Shown: positions 40,486 to 51,827, counted from the stretch's first letter. The stretch is 64,000 nt of DNA from Streptomyces sp. Ag109_O5-10 (GCF_900105755.1 NZ_FNTQ01000001.1:7626001-7690000), one strand, 5' to 3'. The notes: generated by a model not told the origin, from the sequence alone. Program-made: numbers and translations.

Positions 40486-40654
40486 GCCCATACAACTCCT
40501 CGTTCACCCACGGCAGATGACGTTCCGTCTTCTGCCCGTTTGGTGATACCCGGGCCGTTTGCGACGTACGCCGGAAGGACACAACAGGAGTGCGGGTCTT
40601 TGCAGTTCAGCGGCCCGCCACGGGGAAACTCTTTGGCTGGGAAGGCTGTTGGTC

Positions 40655-41221
40655 ATGGCGATAGCGCAGCCCGAACGGGGCGGGCTGCTGCCCGAACGTA
40701 CGGGCCCCCATCGCGGCACACTCGCGACCACCGCCTGCATGGAGACACTGCAGGTGGGCTATCTGCATGCCGTCGCGGCGGCGGCCGGCTGCTCGCTGTC
40801 GCAGCCGTTCCCGGACAACGGCATCGACTGGCACGTCAGCCACGGCTCGCCCGGTCACACCGTCGACGACGAGGTGACGATCAAGGTGCAGCTCAAGTGC
40901 ACGTACCAGATCGCACCCAACCCGCCGGGACGTTTCTTCTCCTTCACGCTGGACAACGATCACCTGCGCAAGCTCGCCCGCACACCGGTGTCGGTGCACA
41001 AGATCCTGGTGGTGATGCTGGTACCGCGCTCCCAGGACGACTGGCTGCGCGCCAGCCACGACCGGCTCGATCTGCGCCACTGCTGCTACTGGGTCAACCT
41101 GGCAGGGCACCCGATCACCGGCCGGCACCGGACCACCGTGCGCGTTCCGACCTCGCGCATCTTCGACGACCGTGCGCTCTGCGAGATCATGACGCGGGTC
41201 GGGACGGGAGGCAGACCATGA
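40655..41221 (+). CDS. DUF4365-like protein (possible PD-(D/E)XK-type nuclease fold)
   Basis: 188 aa from ATG 40655 (RBS GGGAAGG). The core SLSQPFPDNGIDWHVSHGSP... then DDEVTIKVQLKCTYQI resembles the D...xQLK arrangement of DUF4365, a family placed near the restriction-endonuclease fold. FFSFTLDNDHLRKLAR and the KILVVMLVP strand also fit. If a nuclease, the active residues would be the Asp in GIDWH and Q-L-K in VQLKC. Its stop overlaps the start of the next gene (ATGA), so the two are coupled. Target unknown. Confidence 0.72.
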   Translation: MAIAQPERGGLLPERTGPHRGTLATTACMETLQVGYLHAVAAAAGCSLSQPFPDNGIDWHVSHGSPGHTVDDEVTIKVQLKCTYQIAPNPPGRFFSFTLDNDHLRKLARTPVSVHKILVVMLVPRSQDDWLRASHDRLDLRHCCYWVNLAGHPITGRHRTTVRVPTSRIFDDRALCEIMTRVGTGGRP

Positions 41222-42453
41222 GGCACCGTCCGTACGAGGAGCAGCTGCGGGAGGTCCGGCCGCATCCCGACGACCTCCACGGTCCGCACTGGAACCGTCC
41301 CCCCGAGCCCGCCGAGGTCGACCCGGCCGTGCTCGGCGCCCTGCTGCGCCGGCACGGCTGGCAGCGGCGCGGGGGAGCACCGGGGCGCTACGGCCGCTGG
41401 ACCCCACCCGGACCGGGCGGCACCGGCACCAGCCTGCTGGTACCCGAGAGCCGCGCCTTCCCGGACAGTGACGACCTGCTCGGGGAGGCGCTCACGGCTC
41501 TCGTGCGCAGCGGTACTCCCGCCGCGCGCGAGGTGCTGGTCGGGCTCGCCGTACCCAGCGACGAGATCCGCTGGTGGCGGGACGTGCCGAGCGGAGCGGC
41601 GGACGCCGCGTCCTGGACGGTCGAGGAGCAGCTGCGCACCGCCGCCCGGCAGACCCTGCTGGCCGGCGCGCTCGCCACGCGCGCGCGGGCCGGCTACTAC
41701 GGTGCCCGGCACAAACGCGCCGCCGCCGCGATGCTGGAGTCCGTCCTCGTCGGCTCGGCGGACGGCGGGCGCGGCCTGGCCGCCTTCGTGCCCGTCGGCA
41801 CCGGCCGGCCCCTCGCCGTACGCCTCCACCAGGCCTTGTACGCCGCCCGTGAGGCCATCGACTACCAGCGGGCCACCGGCGGCATGGACGCCTTCGACAG
41901 CGCCGTCGAGGCGGGCGTGAGCCGGGAGCTGACCGACGCCCTAGTCACGCTCGTACGAGGCACGGAAGGCGCCCGCGTCTCGGTGGCCTGGGCGCCGGGC
42001 GCCGGCGTCCCCGACGACTGCGCGGCCACCCCCGAGCCCATCGAGTTCTCACCCGGCGACCTGCCCGTGCTGCGCGAGGCCGGGGCCCGCTACCTGCGCG
42101 ACGAACCCTCGGTCGCGGTCCGCCTCGCCGGCACCGTCGTCCGCATGCGCCGCTCCGAGCCGCGCGGCGAGGGCGCCGTACGGCTGCGGGTGATCGCCGG
42201 GGCCGAGGTGCCCTACGTCCGGGTCACCCTCGACGAGGAGGACTACCGGATCGCCGGGCAGGCCCACCTGGTGGGTCTTCCGGTAAGGGTGCACGGGCGG
42301 CTGGAGAGCCGGGGCGGCTTCCGGCGGCTGTCCGGCGCCTTCGGGGTCGCACCGGTCCAGGTGGACGAGGCCGAGCGGGACCGGCTGATGAAGTCGCTCC
42401 AGGAGAACCTGGACTTCTTCGAGGAGGCGTGCAGCGGCGACGACTGCGACTGA
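41218..42453 (+). CDS. Conserved protein of unknown function coupled to DUF4365 gene
   Basis: 411 aa from ATG 41218, overlapping the upstream stop (ATGA). No signal peptide or TM helix. The sequence is Ala/Arg-rich with patches that look folded: LLRRHGWQRRGGAPGRYGRWTPPG, GDLPVLREAGARYLRDEPSVAVRLAGTVVRMRR, then GRLESRGGFRRLSG...PVQVDEAERDRLMKSLQENL. The segment VRLAGTVVRMRRSEPRGEGAVRLRV..VHGRLESRGGFRRL could be an OB-like beta-barrel. An acidic C-terminus (DFFEEACSGDDCD). I do not recognise a family; a role with the putative nuclease is inferred only from coupling. Confidence 0.75.
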   Translation: MRHRPYEEQLREVRPHPDDLHGPHWNRPPEPAEVDPAVLGALLRRHGWQRRGGAPGRYGRWTPPGPGGTGTSLLVPESRAFPDSDDLLGEALTALVRSGTPAAREVLVGLAVPSDEIRWWRDVPSGAADAASWTVEEQLRTAARQTLLAGALATRARAGYYGARHKRAAAAMLESVLVGSADGGRGLAAFVPVGTGRPLAVRLHQALYAAREAIDYQRATGGMDAFDSAVEAGVSRELTDALVTLVRGTEGARVSVAWAPGAGVPDDCAATPEPIEFSPGDLPVLREAGARYLRDEPSVAVRLAGTVVRMRRSEPRGEGAVRLRVIAGAEVPYVRVTLDEEDYRIAGQAHLVGLPVRVHGRLESRGGFRRLSGAFGVAPVQVDEAERDRLMKSLQENLDFFEEACSGDDCD

Positions 42454-42564
42454 CCGGGGACGGCGGGTAACCGTTTAGCGGTCGACGGTGCCGGGTCGGT
42501 ACGATCCGGTATGGCGCGCGCTCCTGGTACGGCGCCCGCATTCGTCTTCAGTCAGGAGAGACCG

Positions 42565-44541
<1,977 letters not shown>

Positions 44542-44554
44542 TCCCTCTCCGTCG

Positions 44555-44587
44555 AAGGCCCTCGGAGATCAGCTCTCCGGGGGCCTT
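44555..44587. terminator. Bidirectional terminator between thrS and the channel gene
   Basis: 14-bp stem with one mismatch (AAGGCCCtCGGAGA / TCTCCGgGGGCCTT), TCAGC loop. It overlaps the stop of the convergent channel gene (44569). Confidence 0.82.
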
Positions 44588-45228
44588 CGCTCGTCCTCGT
44601 TCAGCGCGAACCGCTGCAGCATCCAGGACGAGAACGACCCCGTGACCGTGCCCAGCAGGGCCAGACCGCAGGCCATCATCCCCGCGGCGACGAACCGCCC
44701 GAGTGTGGTCACCGGGACGTAGTCGCCGTAGCCGACCGTGGAGAGGGTCGAGCAGGTCCACCAGAGGGCGTCGCCGAAGGTGCGGATGCTGGCGTGCGGG
44801 GCCGAGCGCTCGACCTGGTAGACGGCGAGGGCGCCGGAGAAGCCCAGCAGCGAGATCGACAGCGTCGAGTAGGCCGCCACGCGTGCGTGCAACGAGAGCC
44901 GGGGCTCCCCGCGCCGCCGCTGGATCGACTCGTAGGTCCGCACCACCCGCACCGGCCGCAGCAGGGGCAGCACCAGCACGAGCGTGTCCAGCCAGTGCCG
45001 TCGGACGAACCCCGGTCCCTCGCCGCTGAGCCGCCAGCGCACCGCGTAGTCGACGGCGAACATCGCCCAGGCCGTGTACAGCAGCGCCAGGAAGAAGACG
45101 TGCGCCGCGTTCGGCAGCCGGGGCAGCAGCACGTGCACCGCGTACGAGCCGAGGAAGACCAGCGACGCGACACCGAGCACCAGGTCGGTCCTCCGGTCCC
45201 AGCGGTTCAGCCGGCTGTCGTCGTCCAT
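44569..45228 (-). CDS. Small potassium-channel-family protein
   Basis: 219 aa from ATG 45228. Five to six hydrophobic segments starting LVLGVASLVFLGSYAVHVLL. The pore region near residue 160 is ALWWTCSTLSTVGYGDYVPVT, which has the K+ selectivity filter TVGYGD, with the pore helix before it and a final TM helix (AAGMMACGLALLGTVTGSFSSW). A S4-like RPVRVVRTYESIQRRR helix carries charges before the pore, suggesting voltage sensitivity. The cytoplasmic tail is short and lacks an RCK domain. Tetramer of K+ channel subunits expected. Confidence 0.9.
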   Translation of the reverse strand: MDDDSRLNRWDRRTDLVLGVASLVFLGSYAVHVLLPRLPNAAHVFFLALLYTAWAMFAVDYAVRWRLSGEGPGFVRRHWLDTLVLVLPLLRPVRVVRTYESIQRRRGEPRLSLHARVAAYSTLSISLLGFSGALAVYQVERSAPHASIRTFGDALWWTCSTLSTVGYGDYVPVTTLGRFVAAGMMACGLALLGTVTGSFSSWMLQRFALNEDERRPPES

Positions 45229-45307
45229 CCGCCCAGCTTCGCCGCCGGGCTGTTTCCCCGGGCCCCCTCGACACGCCGCGAACGGGCGAAGCCATATGCT
45301 GCCTAGC

Positions 45308-45859
45308 ATGACGAGTGAGCCGGAGCAGCAGATCGGAGTGGGGACGCAGGACGCGTTCCAGCGCCTGTGGACGCCCCACCGGATGGCCTACATCCAGGGT
45401 GAGAACAAGCCGACCGGCCCGGGTGCCGACGACGGCTGTCCCTTCTGCTCGATCCCGGCCAAGTCCGACGAGGACGGCCTGATCGTCCGGCGCGGCGAGC
45501 ACGTCTACGCGGTGCTCAACCTCTACCCGTACAACGGCGGCCACCTGATGACGGTCCCGTACCGGCACGTCGCCGACTACACGGACCTGACCGGGCCGGA
45601 GACGGTCGAGCTGGCCGAGCTGACCAAGCAGGCGATGACCGCGCTGCGCACCGCGTCCGGCGCCCACGGCTTCAACATCGGCATGAACCAGGGCACGGTG
45701 GCGGGCGCCGGCATCGCCGCCCATCTCCACCAGCACATCGTGCCGCGCTGGGGCGGCGACACGAACTTCATGCCGGTGGTGGGCCACACCCGGGTGCTGC
45801 CCCAGCTCCTGGCGGACACCCGCAAGATGCTGGCCGAGGCCTGGCCGACGTCACCTTGA
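45308..45859 (+). CDS. HIT-family hydrolase/phosphorylase
   Basis: 183 aa from ATG 45308. Histidine-triad motif GAGIAAHLHQHIVPRWGG (H-x-H-x-H) at about 145-152, zinc-type ligands CPFC at about 46-49, and LNLYPYNGGHLMTVPYRH upstream. The mycobacterial homologue in the same place (between thrS and pgsA) is a diadenosine-tetraphosphate phosphorylase (Rv2613c), which is the likely activity here by synteny. A -10-like TATGCT 7 nt upstream and no RBS suggest leaderless translation. Confidence 0.9.
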   Translation: MTSEPEQQIGVGTQDAFQRLWTPHRMAYIQGENKPTGPGADDGCPFCSIPAKSDEDGLIVRRGEHVYAVLNLYPYNGGHLMTVPYRHVADYTDLTGPETVELAELTKQAMTALRTASGAHGFNIGMNQGTVAGAGIAAHLHQHIVPRWGGDTNFMPVVGHTRVLPQLLADTRKMLAEAWPTSP

Positions 45860-45969
45860 GCAGCCCGTCCGGCGGCTGAGGACGAGGCCGTCCCGAAGCG
45901 GGGGTCCGGGAGCGGCAGCCCCCAGGGGCCGGTGTCCGCACCCGCCCCTTCGGCCGAACCGCCGGAGGC

Positions 45970-47613
45970 TCACGCGTCGTAGGTGTCGGCCTTCTTCGGT
46001 GACGCCTCCTGGACCGACCCGCTGAGCACTCCGGCCCGTGCGTTGAACTTGTCCATGTTGACGTCGTGCTCCTTGAGCACGGTGAACGCGGCCCGGTGCA
46101 CCGCCCTGAGCACCGGCGTGGCCGCGCGCAGCGCGTCGTCGGCCATGAAGCGGTGCTTCCACGGCTGGTCGGCCCAGGCGTGCCGGAGGCCGAACGGCTC
46201 GGGCAGGCCTATGGAGCCGCCGAGCCACTTCAGCAGCGGCGGATACCAGCTGACCGACGCCCGCGCCGCGAGCCGGACCACCTCGTCCGGAGTGACCAGG
46301 GGCAGCTTGATCGTGCGGGTCTCCCAGAACCGGACGGTCTTGGCGACGGTCTTGGTGGGGGCCTCGGGCTTGCTGCTGAACAGGCCGTTGACCGGGCCGA
46401 GGGCGTGTCCGGTGACCTCGATCCGCAGAGTCTCCTTCAGCACGGTCACGGTGGCCATCATCGTGATGATCAGGCCGCCGTCCCACAGGTGCGGCCACTG
46501 CACGCCCAGGTAGTGCCGCTCGCCCTTGCCGAAGTGGTTGCTGTTGCAGATCCGCTCGACGTCGGCGGGCCCCACCAGGTAGTCGGTCCCCTCGGGCCGG
46601 GAGACCTCCTTGGCGCCCTCGCCGACATGGGTGACGATCCAGTGCTTGACCTGGGGTGTCGGGAAGCCGCCGGTCTTCAGGTGCTGCCGGTGCAGCACGC
46701 TCAGCTCCTTCTCGATCTCCCGGACGACCGTCCAGGCGCGGAACTCGTGGATGCCCTTGACCGGATCGAGCGGGACAAGTTCCTCCGCGAGGTGCCAGGA
46801 GCCCCAGCGGGTGCCCATGCCGAGTATGCCCTTGGGGCCGGCGTAGAAGACCGAGTTGGACTGCTGCTCGGCGCTGAGCCGGGCCAGGGACTGGCGCAGC
46901 TGCTCGGCCGCGGCCTGGTCGGGGCTGGTCGGCACCGCCTCGGGGACCTTCGCGCCGACACTGCCCCCGGAGAGCAGGCCGTCCCAGGCCTCGCGCAGGT
47001 CCCGTGCGGTGCGCTCGCACAGCCGCTTGGCCAGGTACCAGCCGACGACGGGGAGCACGACGCAGCCGCGCGCGTACCAGCCCCAGAACCCGGCGAGGGG
47101 CATCCGGATCAGGAAGATGACGGCGAGGACCCCGACGCCCGCCAGCAGGGCGCTGCCGAGCCCGGAGACCCGCTTGTCGCCGGCCTTCAGCATGGTGGCC
47201 CGGAGCTGGAAGACGCCCAGCCAGATCAGCAGGCCGGGCAGGAAGAGCACGCCGAACAGGAACATGACGGCGCTGAGCCGGTTGTCGCGCTCCCGGCGGA
47301 TGCGGTTGGCGGCGAGGCAGTGCTCGACGACCACCTGGGGCTCGCTGCCGAAGGACTGGACGAGGGGTTTGCGGTCGACGCCCAGCATGCGGTCGATGAC
47401 CGCCTGGGAGTACGCCTCACCGAAGTTGGGCCGGAATATCTTGGCCCACTTGCGGCCTTCCTTGACCTCGGACTGGTGCCACTCGTTGTCGGCCTTCTTG
47501 ATCTCCTCCATGGGCGTGTCCCGGTAGGCCGCCGAGGCCAGGGCGTAGGTCGGTGCCTGCGCCTCGCCGCCCGGCCTGGGCACCTGTGGCCCGAAGAAGT
47601 CCTCGAAGCTCAT
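45970..47613 (-). CDS. Large protein with two-TM centre, unknown function
   Basis: 547 aa from ATG 47613 (GGGGGCGGGA upstream). It begins MSFEDFFGPQVPRPGGEAQAP. A soluble N-terminal part precedes two or three hydrophobic segments at about 120-200 (AVMFLFGVLFLPGLLIWLGV, LLAGVGVLAVIFLI, VVLPVVGWYL). The rest (to 547) is soluble, with RWGSWHLAEELVPLDPVKGIHEF and a VTVLKETLRIEVTGHALGPVNGLF region. No catalytic motif recognised. It is transcribed with or after the EF-G-like gene (153 bp). Not part of the mycobacterial order here, so it is a streptomycete insertion. Confidence 0.8.
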   Translation of the reverse strand: MSFEDFFGPQVPRPGGEAQAPTYALASAAYRDTPMEEIKKADNEWHQSEVKEGRKWAKIFRPNFGEAYSQAVIDRMLGVDRKPLVQSFGSEPQVVVEHCLAANRIRRERDNRLSAVMFLFGVLFLPGLLIWLGVFQLRATMLKAGDKRVSGLGSALLAGVGVLAVIFLIRMPLAGFWGWYARGCVVLPVVGWYLAKRLCERTARDLREAWDGLLSGGSVGAKVPEAVPTSPDQAAAEQLRQSLARLSAEQQSNSVFYAGPKGILGMGTRWGSWHLAEELVPLDPVKGIHEFRAWTVVREIEKELSVLHRQHLKTGGFPTPQVKHWIVTHVGEGAKEVSRPEGTDYLVGPADVERICNSNHFGKGERHYLGVQWPHLWDGGLIITMMATVTVLKETLRIEVTGHALGPVNGLFSSKPEAPTKTVAKTVRFWETRTIKLPLVTPDEVVRLAARASVSWYPPLLKWLGGSIGLPEPFGLRHAWADQPWKHRFMADDALRAATPVLRAVHRAAFTVLKEHDVNMDKFNARAGVLSGSVQEASPKKADTYDA

Positions 47614-47765
47614 TCCCGCCCCCACTTGCCGCCGTCCCGCTTCTGCGGCCTTCCCGACTTCCGTACTCCGCACACCTGTTGATCAAGTAGTCAGAGTATC
47701 TCCAGCCACCGACAAGCGTCGGCGGACGGCCGAAGCCGCCCGCCGAACGCCCCTTGCGCACCTGG

Positions 47766-49964
47766 TCAGGAGGTGACTTTGGCCTGTTCGCGAATCCTCT
47801 CGGCGATCTGCGGCGGCATCGGCTCGTGCCGGGCGTAGGACCGGCTGAAACGCGCCGTACCGTGCGACAGTGAGCGCAGGTCGACCGCGTAGCGGCCGAT
47901 CTCGAACTCCGGTACCTCGGCCTTGATCAGGGTGCGCCCGCCGCTGGTCTGCTCGGTGCCGAGCACCCGGCCGCGCCGCCCGGACAGGTCGCTCATCACC
48001 GCGCCCACGTAGTCGTCGCCGACCAGCACGGACACCTCGGCCACCGGTTCCAGGAGATGGATCTTCGCGTCCGCCGCGGCTTCCCGCAGCGCCAGCGCGC
48101 CCGCCGTCTGGAAGGCGGCGTCGGAGGAGTCCACCGAGTGCGCCTTGCCGTCGAGCAGGGTGACCCGCACGTCGACCAACTGGTAGCCGGCGGCCACCCC
48201 CTTGACGGCCTGGGCCCTGATGCCCTTCTCGACCGAGGGGATGAACTGCCGGGGCACCGCGCCGCCGACCACCTTGTCGACGAACTCGATGCCGGAGCCG
48301 CCCGGCAGGGGTTCCACCTCGATCTCGCAGATCGCGAACTGCCCGTGCCCGCCGGACTGCTTGACGTGCCGGCCGCGCCCGGCGGACTTCCCGGCGAACG
48401 TCTCCCGCAGGGACACCCTGTGGGGTACGACGTCGACCTGGACGCCGTACCTGCTGCGCAGCCGTTCGAGGGCGACGTCCGCGTGCGCCTCGCCGAGGCA
48501 CCACAGCACCACCTGGTGGGTGTCCTGGTTCTGTTCGAGCCGCATGGTCGGGTCCTCGGCGACGAGGCGGGCGAGGCCCTGGGAGAGCTTGTCCTCGTCG
48601 GCCTTGCTGTGCGCCTCGATGGCGAGCGGCAGCAGCGGGTCGGGCATCTCCCACGGCTCCATGAGCAGCGGGTCGTCCCGGCCCGAGAGCGTGTCGCCGG
48701 TCTCCGCGCGGCCGAGCTTGGCCACGCACGCCAGGTCACCGGCGATGACATGGGTGACCGGGCGCTGCTGTTTGCCGAACGGCGTGGACAGCGCGCCGAT
48801 CTTCTCGTCGACGTCGTGGTCCTCGTGGCCGCGGTCGGCGAGGCCGTGCCCGGAGACGTGGACGGTCTCGTCGGGGCGCAGCGTGCCGGAGAAGACCCGG
48901 ACCAGGGAGACCCGGCCGACGTACGGGTCGGACGCGGTCTTCACCACCTCCGCGACCAGCGGGCCGTCGGTGTCGCACGGTTTGATGTCGCGCGGTGTGC
49001 CGTCGATGGTGGTGACCCCCGGAGTGGGGTGCTCGAACGGCGTCGGGAAGCCGCCGGTGACGAGTTCCAGCAGCTCGACCGTGCCGAGGCCCTGGCGGGC
49101 GCCGTCGGCGGCCGGTGCGGCGGCCAGGACGGGGAAGAAGGCCCCGCGTGCCACGGCCCGCTCCAGGTCCTCGATCAGCGTCTTGAGGTCGATCTGCTCG
49201 CCGCCCAGGTAGCGGTCCATGAGCGTCTCGTCCTCGCTCTCCGAGATGATCCCCTCGATCAGCCGGTTGCGGGCGTCCTCGATGTCCGGCAGCTGGTCGG
49301 GGCCCGGCTCGGACTCCTTGCGCTCCCCGGTGGAGTAGTCGAACAGCTTCTGCGTGAGCAGCCCGACCAGGCCGGTCACGGGCGCGTGCCCGTCCGGGCC
49401 CTGCGGGCCGTACAGCGGCGTGTAGAGCGGGAGCACGGCGTCGGGGTCGTCGGCGCCGAACGCCTCGGCGCACACCCGGGTCATCTCCGTGAAGTCCGCG
49501 CGGGCGGCCTCCAGGTGCGTGACGACGATCGCGCGCGGCATGCCGACGGCCGCGCACTCCTCCCACACCATCCGGGTCGAGCCGTCCACCCCGTCCGAGG
49601 CCGAGACGACGAAGAGGGCCGCGTCCGCCGCGCGCAGACCGGCCCTCAGCTCACCGACGAAGTCGGCGTATCCCGGGGTGTCCAGGATGTTGATCTTGAT
49701 TCCGTTCCATTCGACCGGTACCAGCGACAGCTGTACGGAGCGCTGCTGCCGGTGCTCGATGTCGTCGTAGTCCGAGACGGTCCCGCCGTCCTCCACCCGG
49801 CCCGCCCGGTTCACCGCTCCCGCGGTGAGCGCGAGCGCCTCCACCAAGGTGGTCTTGCCCGATCCGGAGTGGCCGACCAGCACCACATTCCGTACAGACG
49901 CGGGGTGGTCGGCCGCCCTTGCCCTGCCGGCGGCTCCGGGGTGTTCCTTGACCTTGTCGCCCAT
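47766..49964 (-). CDS. EF-G-like GTPase (EF-G2 type)
   Basis: 732 aa from ATG 49964. G1 is GHSGSGKTT (about 31-39), G3 is DTPGYADF. The G4 position reads VVTHLEAARADF, so the guanine-specific NKxD is missing. Downstream domains II-V of EF-G are all present (DPYVGRVSLVRVFSGTL; RGRHVKQSGGHGQFAICEIEVEPL; GAVPRQFIPSVEKGI; C-terminal RGRVLGTEQT..TLIKAEVPEFEI). This is the actinobacterial EF-G-like paralogue (FusA2), which in mycobacteria does not replace EF-G in translation. It probably acts on ribosomes under special conditions. Confidence 0.9.
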   Translation of the reverse strand: MGDKVKEHPGAAGRARAADHPASVRNVVLVGHSGSGKTTLVEALALTAGAVNRAGRVEDGGTVSDYDDIEHRQQRSVQLSLVPVEWNGIKINILDTPGYADFVGELRAGLRAADAALFVVSASDGVDGSTRMVWEECAAVGMPRAIVVTHLEAARADFTEMTRVCAEAFGADDPDAVLPLYTPLYGPQGPDGHAPVTGLVGLLTQKLFDYSTGERKESEPGPDQLPDIEDARNRLIEGIISESEDETLMDRYLGGEQIDLKTLIEDLERAVARGAFFPVLAAAPAADGARQGLGTVELLELVTGGFPTPFEHPTPGVTTIDGTPRDIKPCDTDGPLVAEVVKTASDPYVGRVSLVRVFSGTLRPDETVHVSGHGLADRGHEDHDVDEKIGALSTPFGKQQRPVTHVIAGDLACVAKLGRAETGDTLSGRDDPLLMEPWEMPDPLLPLAIEAHSKADEDKLSQGLARLVAEDPTMRLEQNQDTHQVVLWCLGEAHADVALERLRSRYGVQVDVVPHRVSLRETFAGKSAGRGRHVKQSGGHGQFAICEIEVEPLPGGSGIEFVDKVVGGAVPRQFIPSVEKGIRAQAVKGVAAGYQLVDVRVTLLDGKAHSVDSSDAAFQTAGALALREAAADAKIHLLEPVAEVSVLVGDDYVGAVMSDLSGRRGRVLGTEQTSGGRTLIKAEVPEFEIGRYAVDLRSLSHGTARFSRSYARHEPMPPQIAERIREQAKVTS

Positions 49965-50244
49965 GGTTTTGCCTCCCGTGCACGGTGAGGTCTCTGTGGG
50001 CGCGGGCGAGCATGGCGGGCCGCGTGCGGTGGCGGCTCCGATGGCGCCCGCGGTTATTCGAGCTTTCCACTCCCGTCACGGTGCGTCCATACGAAGGACG
50101 TGATCGCGCCCCCGGGACCCGTCCGGCCGGGCCGCCTGTCCCGTCTGCGAGTGCCCGCCCGTCGCACCCACGCGCGCGTGGCTACGATGGGCCAGCCGGG
50201 GTGGCCAGCAGGGGCCGCACGGCGCAACGACCGTCGGGAAGGCC

Positions 50245-50922
50245 ATGCTGAACAAGTACGCGCGTGCATTCTTCACGCGTGTCCTCACACCGTTCGCCGC
50301 GTTTCTCATCCGCCGGGGCGTGAGCCCGGACACGGTCACGCTCCTCGGCACGGCCGGAGTGGTCGCGGGCGCGCTGGTCTTCTTCCCCCGGGGCGAGTTC
50401 TTCTGGGGCACGATCGTGATCACGCTGTTCGTGTTCTCGGACCTGGTGGACGGCAACATGGCCCGCCAGCTGGGCCGCACCAGCCGCTGGGGCGCCTTCC
50501 TGGACTCCACCCTGGACCGGGTCGCCGACGGCGCGATCTTCGGCGGCTTCGCCCTCTGGTACGCGGGCAACGGGAACAACGACGTCCTGTGCGCGGTCTC
50601 CATCTTCTGCCTGGCCAGCGGCCAGGTGGTGTCGTACACCAAGGCGCGCGGCGAGTCGATCGGGCTGCCGGTGGCCGTCAACGGTCTCGTGGAGCGCGCC
50701 GAGCGCCTGGTGATCTCGCTGGTGGCGGCCGGTCTGGCCGGCTTCCACAAGTTCGGCGTGCCGGGTATCCAGATCCTCCTTCCGATCGCGCTGTGGATCG
50801 TCGCCGTGGGCAGCCTGGTCACCCTCGTCCAGCGGGTCGTCACGGTCCGCCGGGAGTCCGCCGAGGCGGAGGCCGCGGCCGAGCGCGAGAAGGCCCCGCA
50901 CGGGAGCGAGGCCGGGCAGTGA
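50245..50922 (+). CDS. pgsA: Phosphatidylinositol phosphate synthase (CDP-alcohol phosphatidyltransferase)
   Basis: 225 aa from ATG 50245. The CDP-alcohol phosphotransferase motif DLVDGNMARQ..GAFLDSTLDR (D-G-x2-A-R-x8-G-x3-D-x3-D) is complete at about 69-95. About six TM helices. In actinobacteria this enzyme, between the HIT gene and the PIM genes, makes phosphatidylinositol phosphate from CDP-diacylglycerol and inositol-phosphate; it is not the PG-phosphate synthase despite the symbol. Its stop overlaps the next start (GTGA). A charged C-terminal tail follows. Confidence 0.92.
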   Translation: MLNKYARAFFTRVLTPFAAFLIRRGVSPDTVTLLGTAGVVAGALVFFPRGEFFWGTIVITLFVFSDLVDGNMARQLGRTSRWGAFLDSTLDRVADGAIFGGFALWYAGNGNNDVLCAVSIFCLASGQVVSYTKARGESIGLPVAVNGLVERAERLVISLVAAGLAGFHKFGVPGIQILLPIALWIVAVGSLVTLVQRVVTVRRESAEAEAAAEREKAPHGSEAGQ

Positions 50923-51827
50923 CCACCGCCGACCGGATCACCGACGCTCTGTACGGTCTCGGCTGGAGCACCGTCAAGAAGCTCCCCGAACCGGTCGCCG
51001 TGCGCCTGGGCAACTCCATCGCGGACCTTGCCTGGAGGCAGCGCGGCAAGGGCGTCCAGCGGCTCGAGTCCAACTACGCGCGCGTGCGGCCCGACGCGAG
51101 CCCCGAGCGGCTGCGCGAGCTCTCCCGGGCGGGCATGCGCTCGTACCTGCGCTACTGGATGGAGTCCTTCCGGCTGCCGTCGTGGAGCGAGGAGCGGATC
51201 CGCGGCGGCTTCGTCCCCAAGGACGTCCACCACCTCACCGAGGGCCTCGCCTCCGGCCGGGGTGTGATCCTCGCGCTGCCGCACCTGGCCAACTGGGACC
51301 TGGCCGGCGCCTGGGTCACCACCGAACTGCGGACGCCGTTCACCACGGTCGCCGAACGTCTCAAGCCCGAGACGCTCTACGACCGCTTCGTCGCCTACCG
51401 GGAGGGCCTCGGCATGGAGGTCCTGCCGCACAGCGGCGGCTCCGCCTTCGGCACCCTGGCCCGCAGGCTGCGCGACGGCGGCCTGGTCTGCCTGGTCGCC
51501 GACCGCGACCTGTCCGCCTCCGGCATCGAGGTCGACTTCTTCGGCGACACCGCGCGGATGCCCGCCGGACCGGCCCTGCTGGCCCAGCAGACCGGCGCGA
51601 TACTGCTGCCTGTGACGCTCTGGTACGACGACACCCCCGTCCTGCAGGGCCGGGTGCACGCCCCGATCGAGGTACCCGAGTCAGGTGACCGGGCCGCGAA
51701 GACGTCTGTCATGACACAGGCGCTGGCTGACGCCTTCGCCACCGGGATCGCCGACCATCCGGAGGACTGGCACATGCTCCAGCGCTTGTGGCTCGCGGAC
51801 CTCGACCCCGCGAAGGGACCGTCGTGA
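50919..51827 (+). CDS. Phosphatidylinositol mannoside acyltransferase (PatA-like)
   Basis: 302 aa from GTG 50919, overlapping pgsA. The lipid A biosynthesis/PatA acyltransferase fold is seen: VILALPHLANWDLAGAW with the HX4D catalytic pair; EVLPHSGGSAFGTLARRL; LVCLVADRDLSASGIEVDFFG; and PAGPALLAQQTGA. In mycobacteria PatA acylates the mannose of PIM1 or PIM2 at the cytoplasmic membrane face, using acyl-CoA. Position between pgsA and pimA supports this role. Confidence 0.9.
   Translation: MTTADRITDALYGLGWSTVKKLPEPVAVRLGNSIADLAWRQRGKGVQRLESNYARVRPDASPERLRELSRAGMRSYLRYWMESFRLPSWSEERIRGGFVPKDVHHLTEGLASGRGVILALPHLANWDLAGAWVTTELRTPFTTVAERLKPETLYDRFVAYREGLGMEVLPHSGGSAFGTLARRLRDGGLVCLVADRDLSASGIEVDFFGDTARMPAGPALLAQQTGAILLPVTLWYDDTPVLQGRVHAPIEVPESGDRAAKTSVMTQALADAFATGIADHPEDWHMLQRLWLADLDPAKGPS

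Noticed and set aside
42511..42564. ATG 42511 as the thrS start
   Set aside because: No RBS there; GTG 42565 has CAGGAGAG at proper distance and starts the TGS domain directly.
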